64,000 nt of DNA from Fagopyrum homotropicum (lineage: Eukaryota > Streptophyta > Magnoliopsida > Caryophyllales > Polygonaceae): assembly GCA_033239125.1 (NCBI GenBank), contig BSWB01000003.1, forward strand, positions 135,879,820-135,943,819, given 5' to 3'. This document shows, piece by piece, positions 29,501 through 38,293 of this stretch (the first letter of the stretch is position 1; every line of letters begins with the position of its first letter). The notes under the pieces are model-generated. The model was not told the origin of the DNA. It did no database searches and saw nothing but the letters and a program-made list of their open reading frames with translations. Both the position numbers and the translations under genes were made by a program.

Positions 29501-32416
29501 TCATTAGAATTGAAGCAACTTCCCACGCATTTAAGGTACGCATTCCTTGGCACTAATTCCACATACCCGGTTATAGTCAATGTGAATTTGAACGATGATG
29601 AACTAGAGAAACTCATGCATGTTTTGAAGCAACATAGGAGAGCACTAGGTTACACCATTAACGATCTAGTAGGAATAAAGCCTTCTCTATGTATGCACAA
29701 AATTTTAATGGAAGAGGATTACAAACCTTCACGCCAACCTCAAAGACGGTTAAACCCGGCAATGAAAGAGGTCGTGAAGAAAGAAATCCTTAAGCTACTT
29801 GATGCAGGTATCATCTTCCCTATTTCTGATAGCAAATGGGTGAGTCCGGTACAAGTAGTACCCAAGAAAGGAGGCATTACCGTTGTTGCCAACAAGAACA
29901 ACGAACTCATCCCTACACGGACAGTTACAGGGTGGCGAATGTGCATCGACTACCGCAAACTGAACGTGGCCACTAGGAAGGACCACTTCCCCCTTCCTTT
30001 TATCGATCAAATGTTGGAAAGGTTAGCCCAACATGCTTACTTTTGTTATTTAGATGGATATAGCGGTTTCTTTCAGATTCCAATTCATCCGGATGATCAA
30101 GAGAAGACAACCTTTACGTGCCCATGGGGTACGTTCGCTTATAGAAGAATGCCATTCGGCTTATGCAACGCTCCAGCCACCTTCCAAAGGTGTATGATGG
30201 CAATCTTCTCCGAATATGTAGAGAATATCATGGAAGTCTTCATGGACGACTTTTCGGTATATGGTTCTTCCTTTGATAACTGTCTCTATAACCTTTCACT
30301 AGTTCTTAAGAGATGTGAGGACACTAACTTAGTCTTAAACTGGGAAAAGTGTCATTTCATGGTCACCGAAGGAATTGTGTTAGGTCACTTAGTGTCACAA
30401 AGGGGAATAGAGGTAGATCGATCAAAGATAGAAACCATTGAGAAGTTACCTCCCCCTTCATCAGTAAAAGGAATTAGAAGCTTCTTAGGACATGCGGGCT
30501 TCTATAGGAGATTCATAAAGGATTTTTCTAAGATTTCAAAACCTTTGACTAATCTTTTGATGAAAGATGCGACTTTCGAATTCTCGAAAGATTGCTTAGA
30601 TGCTTTTTGCAGGATCAAAGAAGCTTTGATTTCGGCACCAATCATTCAACCACCCGATTGGACTCTTCCTTTCGAGGTCATGTGCGACGCAAGCGACATC
30701 GCTATAGGAGCCGTTCTTGGACAGAAGAAAGATGGTCGCACTCATGCCATCTACTACGCTAGCAAAATGCTAGATGAGGCTCAATACAATTATGCAACTA
30801 CGGAAAAGGAACTTTTAGCCGTAGTATACGCTTTTGAGAAATTTCGTTCCTATCTTGTAGGTGTGAAGGTGATAGTCTACACGGACCATTCTGCAATTCG
30901 ATACTTATTCACGAAGAAGGATGCGAAGCCAAGGCTTCTAAGATGGATCTTACTCTTTCAAGAGTTCGATTTAGAGATCCGTGATAAGAAAGGATCGGAG
31001 AACTCCGTTGCCGATCACCTTAGTCGTCTTCCGCAACTCACCGGCGAGTCGGATGAACTTCCGATAGACGATTCTTTCCCTGACGAGCAGCTGCACGAGA
31101 TGGAAGAGTGTCTTCAACACATATCACAAGGTAATGATCCATGGTTTGCTGACATTGTAAATTACCTTGTTTGTCAGGAGATTCCACCCGGACTTTCATA
31201 TGCTCAAAAGAAGAAGTTCTTTAGAGATGTCCAGCAATTCTATTGGAACGAACCTCTTCTATTCAAAAGAGGTCCAGATGGCATTTACAGGAGATGTATT
31301 CCCGAAGATGAGGTATATAGTGTCATCCGCCATTGCCATTCATTACCATGTGGCGGACATGCAAGTGCCCACAAGACTTGTGCTAAGGTACTTCGTTCCG
31401 GCTTTTATTGGCCTACACTTTTCAAAGATGTGCAAAGGTTTGTTGTTTCTTGTGATGCTTGTCAAAGGACAGGTAATATATCCAGGAGGAATGAGATGCC
31501 TCTCAACAACATACAAGAGGTGGAGATCTTTGACGTATGGGGCGTCGACTTTATGGGACCTTTCCCATCTTCATGCGGTAATCAATATATACTTCTTGCC
31601 GTAGATTATGTTTCAAGATGGGTAGAAGCAATCACTTCTCCCACTAATGATGCAATGGTAGTGGTGAAGTTCTTCAATAGAACGATCTTCCCAAGGTTCA
31701 AAACTCCCCGAACCATCATTAGTGACGGAGGAACGCACTTTACGGCCCGTCGATTTGAGACTCTATTGGCTAAGTATGGGGTGACCCATAAGATAGCTAC
31801 ACCTTACCACCCGCAAACCAGCGGACAAGTCGAGATATCCAATAGAGAGATTAAAGGGATTTTAGAGAAAACCGTCTCTAAAACGAGGAAAGATTGGTCA
31901 ATGAAGCTTGACGATGCACTATGGGCATACAGGACAGCCTTCAAGACACCAATAGGTACGACTCCCTATAATCTTGTTTATGGTAAATCATGTCATCTTC
32001 CTGTAGAGCTAGAACACAAAGCTTATTGGGCTATCAAGTGGCTCAACTTCGACATGAAAGAAGCCGGAGAGAAGCGGCTCTTAGACATCAATGAGCTGGA
32101 TGAGATCTGGCTAAATGCGTACGAGAACGCAAGGATTTACAAGGAACGGACAAAGCGCTGGCATGATAAGCACATCATTCCAAAAGACTTGAAGGAAGGA
32201 GACAAAGTCCTCCTATTTAACTCAAGGCTGCGTCTATTTCCAGGTAAGCTCAAATCCCGTTGGACAGGACCTTATGTAATTAAACGAGTTTTCCCCCATG
32301 GTGCAGTTGAAGTATGGGGTGAACAAAGCGGAAGTTTTAAGGTTAATGGCCAACGGTTGAAGAAATACACACCGGAAGCTCCGGTCGAGGAGATAGCTCC
32401 TATCCTCCTCCATTGA
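26525..32416 (+). CDS. gag-pol: Gag-Pol polyprotein of element D, intact
   Basis: One open frame of 1963 codons from the ATG at 26525 (MRKTRSTKD, aligned with C and F). Gag: coiled-coil-like N-terminus, TLGQRMDPIQQPRRLGV near 155, gag domain about 225-325, asparagine-rich run about 425-455. Protease CDLGASVSIIP near 700. RT with FMDDFSVYG near 1240. RNase H from MCDASDIAIGAVLGQ (about 1385) to DHLSRL. Integrase with HHCC finger (HCHSLPCGGH ... CDACQRTG, about 1600) and DDE residues in VDFMGPF, IISDGGTHF and QVEISNREIKG (about 1675, 1733, 1768). All catalytic motifs I can check are present. Unlike C and F there is no stop in the asparagine run. This is the best candidate source of proteins for A, B, C, F and X, although its cis words differ from theirs. 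Confidence 0.95.
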   Translation: MRKTRSTKDLIPFDPELERTLRRKLKEKKMAENDERNYKAELNEAQRQLQLSEKARKEAEISHQFQIDELRAMMLDMKLELNESKKKKKVKTPTKSIRNDSSDDEEIDPDMPELEEIDPSLRPTRNTPTPKVVPRIPTRNVRVVNNEERPRTLGQRMDPIQQPRRLGVDFGAEDIQEFSFSPQVITMVRQSQYGGASTESPHQHLQNFEILMETMKPKKATTSNYKIKPFFFSLKDKALAWYQTLPAAKLATWEELSSEFLTKFFPPSKTAELRGKINAFSMKPNESLFQSWERFQDLLLDCPHHGISKLELLEIYYKGLDVETQFNLQSLSCGTFMDMREDDAWDFIEKQAQVIEKYSHRKVDSNSRNQGDSGAKLNQAAQTQIFSLKDDIKELREVLKTSLQKTKEQEANYMGRDNNQRNDNRNSNWSNNNNNNRNSNWNNNNNRNSNNNNWRSNQQSPGNPYSYAEKALTPPSSSTPSTSQGQSSGSSKPDPMLETILGKLQGLESYITSVDKSHKALENQVFNKAGEVPRDQGKLPGKTEDNPKGRVMAITTRSGKTTTDPQPKVVDTATKEGEAKEKEEVYVPPPAYKPPLPFPQSRARARLDKHFGKFVELMSKLHINIPFMDAILGMPAYGKFLKEILSNKRKLEDIGEVKMSMESSELIKTMTENMPPKLRDPGSFCIPITLGEATYDALCDLGASVSIIPLALCKAVGLGEPRPVKITLYMADRSTTKPVGILEDIPVKLGKFYILIDFVVLDIPADYPVPIILGRPFLATSGCMVDCKNGQLSFHIGEEKIEFILSSLIKEPALKDDAFEIVDEEESREVVSSILMKYPLQKVLSMSIMEEGVEHDCNEDVRALNDVEEELGVKIEELELTPETVKKIDLPEINRPIYEDTIRFFSTETKIDLTTLNRPIHEEVTRFFPTERKIVQQIDRFITGEVDSMGNSLDSPNFTAAASESNDEVLPPLETSSTTPEGHDSSSTKAPPSLELKQLPTHLRYAFLGTNSTYPVIVNVNLNDDELEKLMHVLKQHRRALGYTINDLVGIKPSLCMHKILMEEDYKPSRQPQRRLNPAMKEVVKKEILKLLDAGIIFPISDSKWVSPVQVVPKKGGITVVANKNNELIPTRTVTGWRMCIDYRKLNVATRKDHFPLPFIDQMLERLAQHAYFCYLDGYSGFFQIPIHPDDQEKTTFTCPWGTFAYRRMPFGLCNAPATFQRCMMAIFSEYVENIMEVFMDDFSVYGSSFDNCLYNLSLVLKRCEDTNLVLNWEKCHFMVTEGIVLGHLVSQRGIEVDRSKIETIEKLPPPSSVKGIRSFLGHAGFYRRFIKDFSKISKPLTNLLMKDATFEFSKDCLDAFCRIKEALISAPIIQPPDWTLPFEVMCDASDIAIGAVLGQKKDGRTHAIYYASKMLDEAQYNYATTEKELLAVVYAFEKFRSYLVGVKVIVYTDHSAIRYLFTKKDAKPRLLRWILLFQEFDLEIRDKKGSENSVADHLSRLPQLTGESDELPIDDSFPDEQLHEMEECLQHISQGNDPWFADIVNYLVCQEIPPGLSYAQKKKFFRDVQQFYWNEPLLFKRGPDGIYRRCIPEDEVYSVIRHCHSLPCGGHASAHKTCAKVLRSGFYWPTLFKDVQRFVVSCDACQRTGNISRRNEMPLNNIQEVEIFDVWGVDFMGPFPSSCGNQYILLAVDYVSRWVEAITSPTNDAMVVVKFFNRTIFPRFKTPRTIISDGGTHFTARRFETLLAKYGVTHKIATPYHPQTSGQVEISNREIKGILEKTVSKTRKDWSMKLDDALWAYRTAFKTPIGTTPYNLVYGKSCHLPVELEHKAYWAIKWLNFDMKEAGEKRLLDINELDEIWLNAYENARIYKERTKRWHDKHIIPKDLKEGDKVLLFNSRLRLFPGKLKSRWTGPYVIKRVFPHGAVEVWGEQSGSFKVNGQRLKKYTPEAPVEEIAPILLH
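29186..29362 (+). promoter_or_regulatory. AATCG/CGATT word cluster inside the D pol linker
   Basis: At least seven half-sites or palindromes (AAATCGTCCGATTTA near 29203, a second near 29270, ATCGACCGAT near 29335) lie between protease and RT, the same place as the CCACGG cluster of C at 18334-18500. The encoded peptide differs completely from that of C. Confidence 0.55.
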
Positions 32417-32432
32417 ACGCAACATCATACAC

Positions 32433-32480
32433 CGTCCAGCTAAAGACGATAAATAAAGCGCTTCTTGGGAGGCAACCCAT
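32433..32480 (+). promoter_or_regulatory. Post-pol conserved stem-loop block (element D copy)
   Basis: CGTC (32433-32436) pairs with GACG (32445-32448) around CAGCTAAA; other elements have GGTC/GACC. Both sides changed together, which is a compensatory change. AAAGCGCTT and TGGG-AGGCAA-CCCA follow. Confidence 0.65.
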
Positions 32481-33333
32481 GATAGTATAGTTTCCCTTCT
32501 TTCCATCACTTAGTTAGAGTAGATTAATTGCTTTGTTTTTTTTCGTTTTTCGTTTTTCCTTTTGTTCCTCGATGCACTCTTGGTTTGTCGTGTCATTAAT
32601 CGCAGGAAATTAGGTTCAAATGTGAGAGATTCATGGAGAATGGAGCACAAATGAGTTATATCTTCGAGATTCAAGAAAAACAAGGAAGGAAATCGAGTTA
32701 CCATAAGTGAATCGTCCGATTCAGTAACAGAGCAAGTCGATTTTTTTCAACAGAAACAAAAATCGCCCTGGAGATCGACCTGTCAAAATAAATCGGCCGA
32801 TTTTTTCCGACAGAAACAAAAATCGCCCCGACAAATAAATCGACCAAATAAATCGGCCGATTTTCTTCAGAAATTATCGACCCTATATAAGGACATTACA
32901 CTCGATCTTCTTCATTCCAAAACCCCCAATTCTCGACTTCTCTCTCTCAAGAACGCCGAAAAATCGCCACACCCTACAATCCTCATTCCTTAACCATTTT
33001 GAGTGATTCTTGGCTCCAAACTGAAGCATTTTCAACAAGGAACAAGGATCTAACAACAGCACGCACGGCAATCGACTCCTCCGTAAGGAATTCAGGTTTT
33101 TCTTTCCAAAACCTAAGTTTCTCATTCGAAATTGAAGTTTGCTTAGGAAGTGTTTGTTTGTTGGAATTGATAGAGGGATCTACTTAGAAATCATTGTAGG
33201 GAACTGTGTGTGGTGATAGATTGAACAGAACTTTACTGAATTGTGAGAATCATTGAAATCGAGATAAAAATCGACCCAGCCCAGATAAATCGGCCGATTT
33301 TTGTGAAGAACATGTCGATTTTTAGGACTTAGA
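32481..33333 (+). other. Element D spacer between pol and the ATHILA ORF, with word clusters
   Basis: A 0.85-kb leader. Words cluster at 32706-32880 (three palindromes of the ATCGGCCGAT or ATCGTCCGAT kind) and at 33267-33322. The latter is a triplet: AAAATCGAC (33267-33275), AAATCGGCCGATTT (33287-33300), GTCGATTTT (33314-33322), ending 11 bases before the ATG. CCTATATAAGG near 32882 resembles a TATA box in the same place as in C. Confidence 0.5.
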
Positions 33334-34818
33334 ATGGATCTTGTAAAGAGGATAACTAGAAACACGGGGAAGAAGAAGGGATCTTCTTCTAAAGCCCCTG
33401 CCCCACCTCCACCACCACCTACCAACATCCCTAAGCTTCCCCCTCCCCTATCCAAGCACAAGAAACGCTATGAACGCATTGTAGATCGCCCATTCACCCC
33501 TCCTCGCTACATAGTGCTTGATGACTTAGATTCGTTGTATGTTCGAGAGGATGTTGATATGATGCTAGACAGAGCTGGGTTGAGACAGTTTGCTACGATT
33601 AGGGAGGATGCTTATAGAGAGATCACCCTAGAATTCCTTAGCACGTTTGAGCACGACCCTAGGGAAAGGATGGTCACTTTCCGCCTCATGAGCCAAGACC
33701 ACACTATGTCCATTGACACTTTTGGCGACTTGTTCGGTTTCTCTTATTCAGATGCAGGCACATTTGCTAGAGGTCTCAGTGCTAGTGATTTTTGGGAGGC
33801 TATTTCCGTATGTGAGTACGGAGGGGATAAGTGGAGACCCGGAAACTCCAAGGAGACAAGTATGTACAACCTTTCCTTTAAGGTAGTGCATAGGATACTT
33901 AGCGAGAGTTTATTTGCCCGGACAGAGACTCCACAGAAGCTCAAGGCTGATGAGCTCTTCATTCTCTACTGCATGACATCTACCACCATTCCCGACATCG
34001 CCACCATGCTTGCTGACTATCTAGGAAAGATAGCCAACAAATCTAAGGGCGACATTTGTGCAGGAGGTCCTGTCACTTATGTGGCTAAGACCATGGGATT
34101 GGACTACTCCGGATGCACTCTAACTGAGAGTGCCCTTCCTTTAGGCTCACAGAGGTTGGTGGTTCGACAGGTCTTGATTCCTCGAGGGAGAGGAACTCTT
34201 CATGTGCCGATGCCATGGCACAGGGATCCGAAGAAGAAGCCATCCGAGATCATATGGAAATCCGAATACACCATTCGGAACAAGAGAAACTGGAAGGAGA
34301 CCTTTGAGGCGATGCTTGAGGAGTTCTCACCTCCTACTTATTATGATGATGATGCAGGTGATTCAGAGAAGGAGGATGAGGATGGAGGACAGGAGACCAT
34401 GCTCGAGTTTGAGAGTGATACTCATAGCGGACATGCTACGGATGCCATGGACACTGATACTCATGGTGCAGGACCGAGCAGGACTAGTATGCAGGATAAG
34501 GAGACGGAGGATGACATACAGCCACCTCGACATTCTTATGCACATGCTTCAGGCCCTAGACGAGGACGGCGAGCTCCACGCCACTTCAGGGAGCTAGTCA
34601 CTAGTCTCCATAGCCTCAGCACCGACTACCGTACCCTCTGCACCAACTACGAGACCCTGAACACCCAGTTCAGGAACTATAGGGAGGAGACGGACGCTAG
34701 GCATTCATCCTATGATGGCCAGATGAGAGACATGTACTACCACCAGTTCGGCCACTTCTACGATCCTAGCGCACCGATGTATCCCTATCCACCACCTCCA
34801 CCACCGACAGAGGATTGA
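33334..34818 (+). CDS. ATHILA-type ORF of element D (env position)
   Basis: Open frame of 494 codons from MDLVKRITRN. Basic N-terminus, proline run (PPPPPPTNIPKLPPP), then the ATHILA core: VDMMLDRAGLRQFATIREDAY, FEHDPRERMVTFRLM, FGDLFGF, RTETPQKLKADELFILY, KGDICAGGPVTYVA. An acidic stretch (about residues 335-400) and a proline-rich end (YPYPPPPPPTED) follow. No signal peptide or membrane segment is evident. It matches the C ORF in domain order and length. Function unknown; the conserved core, the basic N-terminus and its leader full of family words make nucleic-acid binding a fair hypothesis, nothing more. Confidence 0.87.
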   Translation: MDLVKRITRNTGKKKGSSSKAPAPPPPPPTNIPKLPPPLSKHKKRYERIVDRPFTPPRYIVLDDLDSLYVREDVDMMLDRAGLRQFATIREDAYREITLEFLSTFEHDPRERMVTFRLMSQDHTMSIDTFGDLFGFSYSDAGTFARGLSASDFWEAISVCEYGGDKWRPGNSKETSMYNLSFKVVHRILSESLFARTETPQKLKADELFILYCMTSTTIPDIATMLADYLGKIANKSKGDICAGGPVTYVAKTMGLDYSGCTLTESALPLGSQRLVVRQVLIPRGRGTLHVPMPWHRDPKKKPSEIIWKSEYTIRNKRNWKETFEAMLEEFSPPTYYDDDAGDSEKEDEDGGQETMLEFESDTHSGHATDAMDTDTHGAGPSRTSMQDKETEDDIQPPRHSYAHASGPRRGRRAPRHFRELVTSLHSLSTDYRTLCTNYETLNTQFRNYREETDARHSSYDGQMRDMYYHQFGHFYDPSAPMYPYPPPPPPTED

Positions 34819-34871
34819 GCTTCCACTTCTTTTACATTGTAAGTATTTTTCTCCTTTCTATGCTTGATTTT

Positions 34872-34910
34872 CACATTGGGGACAATGTGGATGTCAAGTA
34901 TGGGGTGGGG
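34872..34910 (+). promoter_or_regulatory. Internal hairpin plus PPT-like tract (element D)
   Basis: CACATTG (34872-34878), loop GGGA, CAATGTG (34883-34889), then AAGTATGGGGTGGGG (34896-34910), 54 bases after the ATHILA ORF stop. Confidence 0.68.
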
Positions 34911-36089
34911 GTACTTACAATACCTTATGTTTCACTTTAGCACTCTATGTACTTTCCACTACTCTTGACAATTTGGCTTGTAATAACTCTTGCACTACTT
35001 GCTTTCCATTATGACACTTGCATTTGCATGATCTTTTTCAAATCCTATGAATTTTCAAAAATTTTTAGTGCTTCTTATATGGAAATGACCTCTATGATGA
35101 GAATTGTGTATATGGATAGACAGAAAGATGCTTAGTTGTGTTGAGATTTTGAGTGTAGCATGAATGAATTTGCTTTTGTTACTTGAACACATGAATAAGT
35201 TATATGATTTAGTTGTTTTGATAAAAGAATGAAATAATAGTCGAAGCTATATTACAAGTTCTTTTGCATCATTTAAGGATGACTAAGGCAATTCACTTCT
35301 TTTCTTTTCTCATATCTTGATCATGCTAGCTCCTCAATGAAATATGTAACCCCCCTTTTACCATCCGGGAATTAGGATAGGTGATTGAAAAAGGCATGTT
35401 CGATGTGGGAGGGCCAAGGAAAATGTATTGGAAAAAGTGCAAAAATTTCATAAGTTTGGGGACGTTGAACATGAGGATGAGTAACTCGGCACCATTCACA
35501 TAGCCGGGTGTTTGTGTCTTGCCAAAGTCCGATTGAACAACAAGTCCTAACGGGATATGGTATGTGCATCAAGGGTTTGAGGCATCTCGAAATTGAGAAA
35601 CGCCGATCTCCTAGGCTTCGGTTTTTGTGCACCACTGTCCATACTCTCAAAAAAAGTAAAGTATAATGAAAGCAAAGCTTTCTACATGCGAAGCATGTGC
35701 GGTGAAGAAAATTCTTGAAGGTGTTATGTGTTCCTCTTTCCCGGATTAGTACCACAATTGCCAAAAAGAACTCCTTCCCTTAATACGTTTCTTGAATCTT
35801 TCCTTTGATTAGAAGACCTTGAGACTTTTATGCATGTGTTTAAGACTTAATGGCTTAGATTTGTTTGACTTTGATTACCTCTACACCTTTATCATATTCT
35901 TTATTTATGCTTTCAAGGAAGAAAAGGGAGTTTATTCATCTTATAGTCATCATTGATACATACTTTGCCTTTTTATGTCTTGAAACATCACTTTGAGGGT
36001 GATCCAATAAGAAGAAGCACTACCAAAAGAAAAGTTTTTGAGTTTTCACACATACATAATCCATGACTTCTTATATTCTAAATTTGAGT
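34911..36089 (+). other. Element D 3' UTR with conserved block
   Basis: AT-rich, no gene. The block shared by all six elements lies at 35449-35635 (GTAACTCGGCACC, CACATAGCCGGGTG, TTGCCAAAGTC, CTAGGCTTCGGTTTTTGTGC). Confidence 0.6.
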
Positions 36090-36128
36090 CTTGCTTGGGG
36101 ACAAGCAAGGGGCAAGTATGGGGTATTT
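36090..36128 (+). promoter_or_regulatory. PPT with upstream hairpin (element D)
   Basis: CTTGCTTG (36090-36097), loop GGGA, CAAGCAAG (36102-36109): perfect 8-bp hairpin. PPT AAGTATGGGGTATTT at 36114-36128, ending at the LTR boundary. Confidence 0.82.
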
Positions 36129-37763
36129 TAATGACATGAATTATGTACCATCATATTCATGCATATTGTAGAAGATTGTCTCAGTTTACCTTGCATTTAG
36201 AGAGATTTTGTATGCCTTTTATGTCCTATTCAATCAATTGTCGGAAATAGAGGTCTACACGAGATTTTGATGAATTGTAGGTAAATGGAGCGGAATTGGA
36301 AGCAAAAATGGAGCAAGAAGCATCTAAGGATGTTAAGGAAGCTAAAGGAGTCTTAGAAGGATCACAAAGAGCTAAGGAATTGCAAAGGAGAAGCATAGAA
36401 GACGAACCAAAGGAAGAGCACTTTCTGTTGAAGAAAATCGTGCCAATATATATATAAATCGGACGATTTTCATACCTTGAAATCGAACGGTTTTGCACCT
36501 AAATCGACTGGGTCGATTTTCTTCACGATTCGGCCAAATGAAAAGACGACACAAAGCCCAATTATTTTGGGCTAGAGGAGAGTTTTGCCAAACGGCCCAT
36601 CTGCAAGAAACTATAGAAGAGAACCCTACGAACGAAGACGAGAAGGCCGCACTGGAAAATCTTTACACGTTTGGGAGAAATCAACGATTCTTGGAGAGAG
36701 ATTGAAGAGCTTTTGCCGGAAAGTTATCCTTGATCTTGGATTGTGAGATTTCTTTATCCATTGCATTGTTTGTGGTTTGTGAACACGAAATTGAGTTGTT
36801 TGAAAGATACATTGAGTAGATTTGACAATTGTTTAAAGATTTGAAAGTTATTGATTTTTTCATTCAAGATTTGGTTTCTTTGCGATATCTTTCTCAATAA
36901 TTAATTTGATTCGATTTTGAAAATGGTTGGCTAAAAACCCTGTGATTCTGGGGAGGATAGTTGATGATTAAGGCTTAGATGATGATAGACTGAACTCATT
37001 CAAACATTAGGACCCTGAGAGTTTAGATTTTAGTTTTGCGACCAACAGGAAAATCGGACTGTTCTTGAGGAAAATCGGCCGATTTTCTTATGAACAGGAC
37101 GATTTATTCTTCTAACGAACTTTAATTGAATCAATCTTTAACCAAAACTAATCCTTGCCTAAATCCCAATCTTGATTTACCTTTTTACCCTCTAATTGAA
37201 TGTATGAAGACACTTCAAACCAGATTCTACGTTTATTAGATTAAGATTTCAAGATTTGGGTAATAAAGAGACTCAACATCCTTTATTGAGATTTTAATTG
37301 TGCTTGCTATTCTTTACTTTGGAGAGTCATATCCTGGAGTTTTAGATAGTTAGTTTGAATATAATTCTTGTCTTTAGATCTTTCTATATTGCAGCCTCAA
37401 CAACTCTTATAGAGAGAACCTTTAGATTAGTCATATAGGTTTCGGAACTTCACCGTACGAATCCTACCTTTGAGCAATTAATCTTGGCAATATAAACTCT
37501 GTCCTATATCTATAGAAGTGTCTTGAATCGAAAGCCGAAATCGGATACTTGAATCCTTGGAATCATTTCACTCTTATTTGATCACAAAAGCTTTTCGCAC
37601 TTTTTGCTAGATAATTGAAATCGGAATTATTCTCACCAAATCCCTGAGTTCGACTCTGGAATTCTTACCTTATTACAGCTGATCCGTACACTGCGGGTTC
37701 GCTTTGCTTTTGAGTTCTAGATATAAATTTAAGACTTTGGCGCATACACCTTTTGAGCGAACA
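36129..37763 (+). repeat. 3' LTR of element D (1635 bp)
   Basis: Near copy of the 5' LTR. Its first bases are TAATGAC (TG changed to TA). The central triplet is exact here: AAAATCGG (37050-37057), AAAATCGGCCGATTTT (37071-37086), CGATTTA (37100-37106), with CTGTTC and GAACAG as an extra inverted pair between them. The 5' copy has one change in the palindrome (ATTGG). Confidence 0.93.
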
Positions 37764-38254
37764 CCTAGGCTTCGGTTTTTGTGCACCTCTGTTCATAACT
37801 CCAAAAGTAAAGTCGAAAAATGAAAAGAAGAGAGCGAAGCTCTAAGTTGAAGTGTTGCGGAAACCGCAAAAGAAGAAGAAGGTAGTTGTCCACTTTCCCG
37901 GATTCATGCACCACATTCCCTTAAAGTTTTCCCTTCCCTTCCACATTCTAGACCTCTTCTTTGAAAGTCCTTAAGATCAAAAGAATGTTATATGACTTGG
38001 TGATCTAGATTGAAGTTTCTTATGATTGATTTTGATAATGTTTGAAGGTTATGATGCTTATTTAGAAGTTAAATTGATTCATGAGTTTTCTTTTCTTTTT
38101 ACTCTTTGATTAAGTGTATGAAAGTCTAATAAACGATTGAAGCAAGGTTTGAGAATGATCTATTCTTTAGAAGGCACATTCCTCCAAAAGAAGTATTGCT
38201 TTGAGAAGGTACACATATTTCATCCTAACTTTTGTTTAAAGCTTTTTGAAAGAC
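37764..38254 (+). other. Element C 3' UTR, right part
   Basis: Resumes with CCTAG (right target copy) and GCTTCGGTTTTTGTGCACC, which continues the conserved block interrupted by D. No gene. Confidence 0.75.
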
Positions 38255-38293
38255 CTTGCTTAGGGACAAGCAAGTGTTAAGTATGGAGTTATT
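38255..38293 (+). promoter_or_regulatory. PPT with upstream hairpin (element C)
   Basis: CTTGCTT (38255-38261), loop AGGGAC, AAGCAAG (38268-38274). PPT AAGTATGGAGTTATT (38279-38293) has GGAG where the others have GGGG. Confidence 0.75.

Larger units (their letters stand above)
24764..37763 (+). mobile_element. Element D: complete Athila-type retrotransposon, coding-intact
   Basis: 13.0 kb, with LTRs 24764-26397 and 36129-37763 differing at about 14 positions by eye (0.9%), including a 1-bp indel. The target duplication CCTAG is perfect (24759-24763, 37764-37768). PBS and PPT are canonical. Gag-pol and the ATHILA-type ORF are both open. It is the innermost and, by LTR divergence, the youngest of the left nest. 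The 3' LTR starts with TA where the 5' LTR has TG, a change that must postdate insertion or that would hamper another round of integration. Confidence 0.96.
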
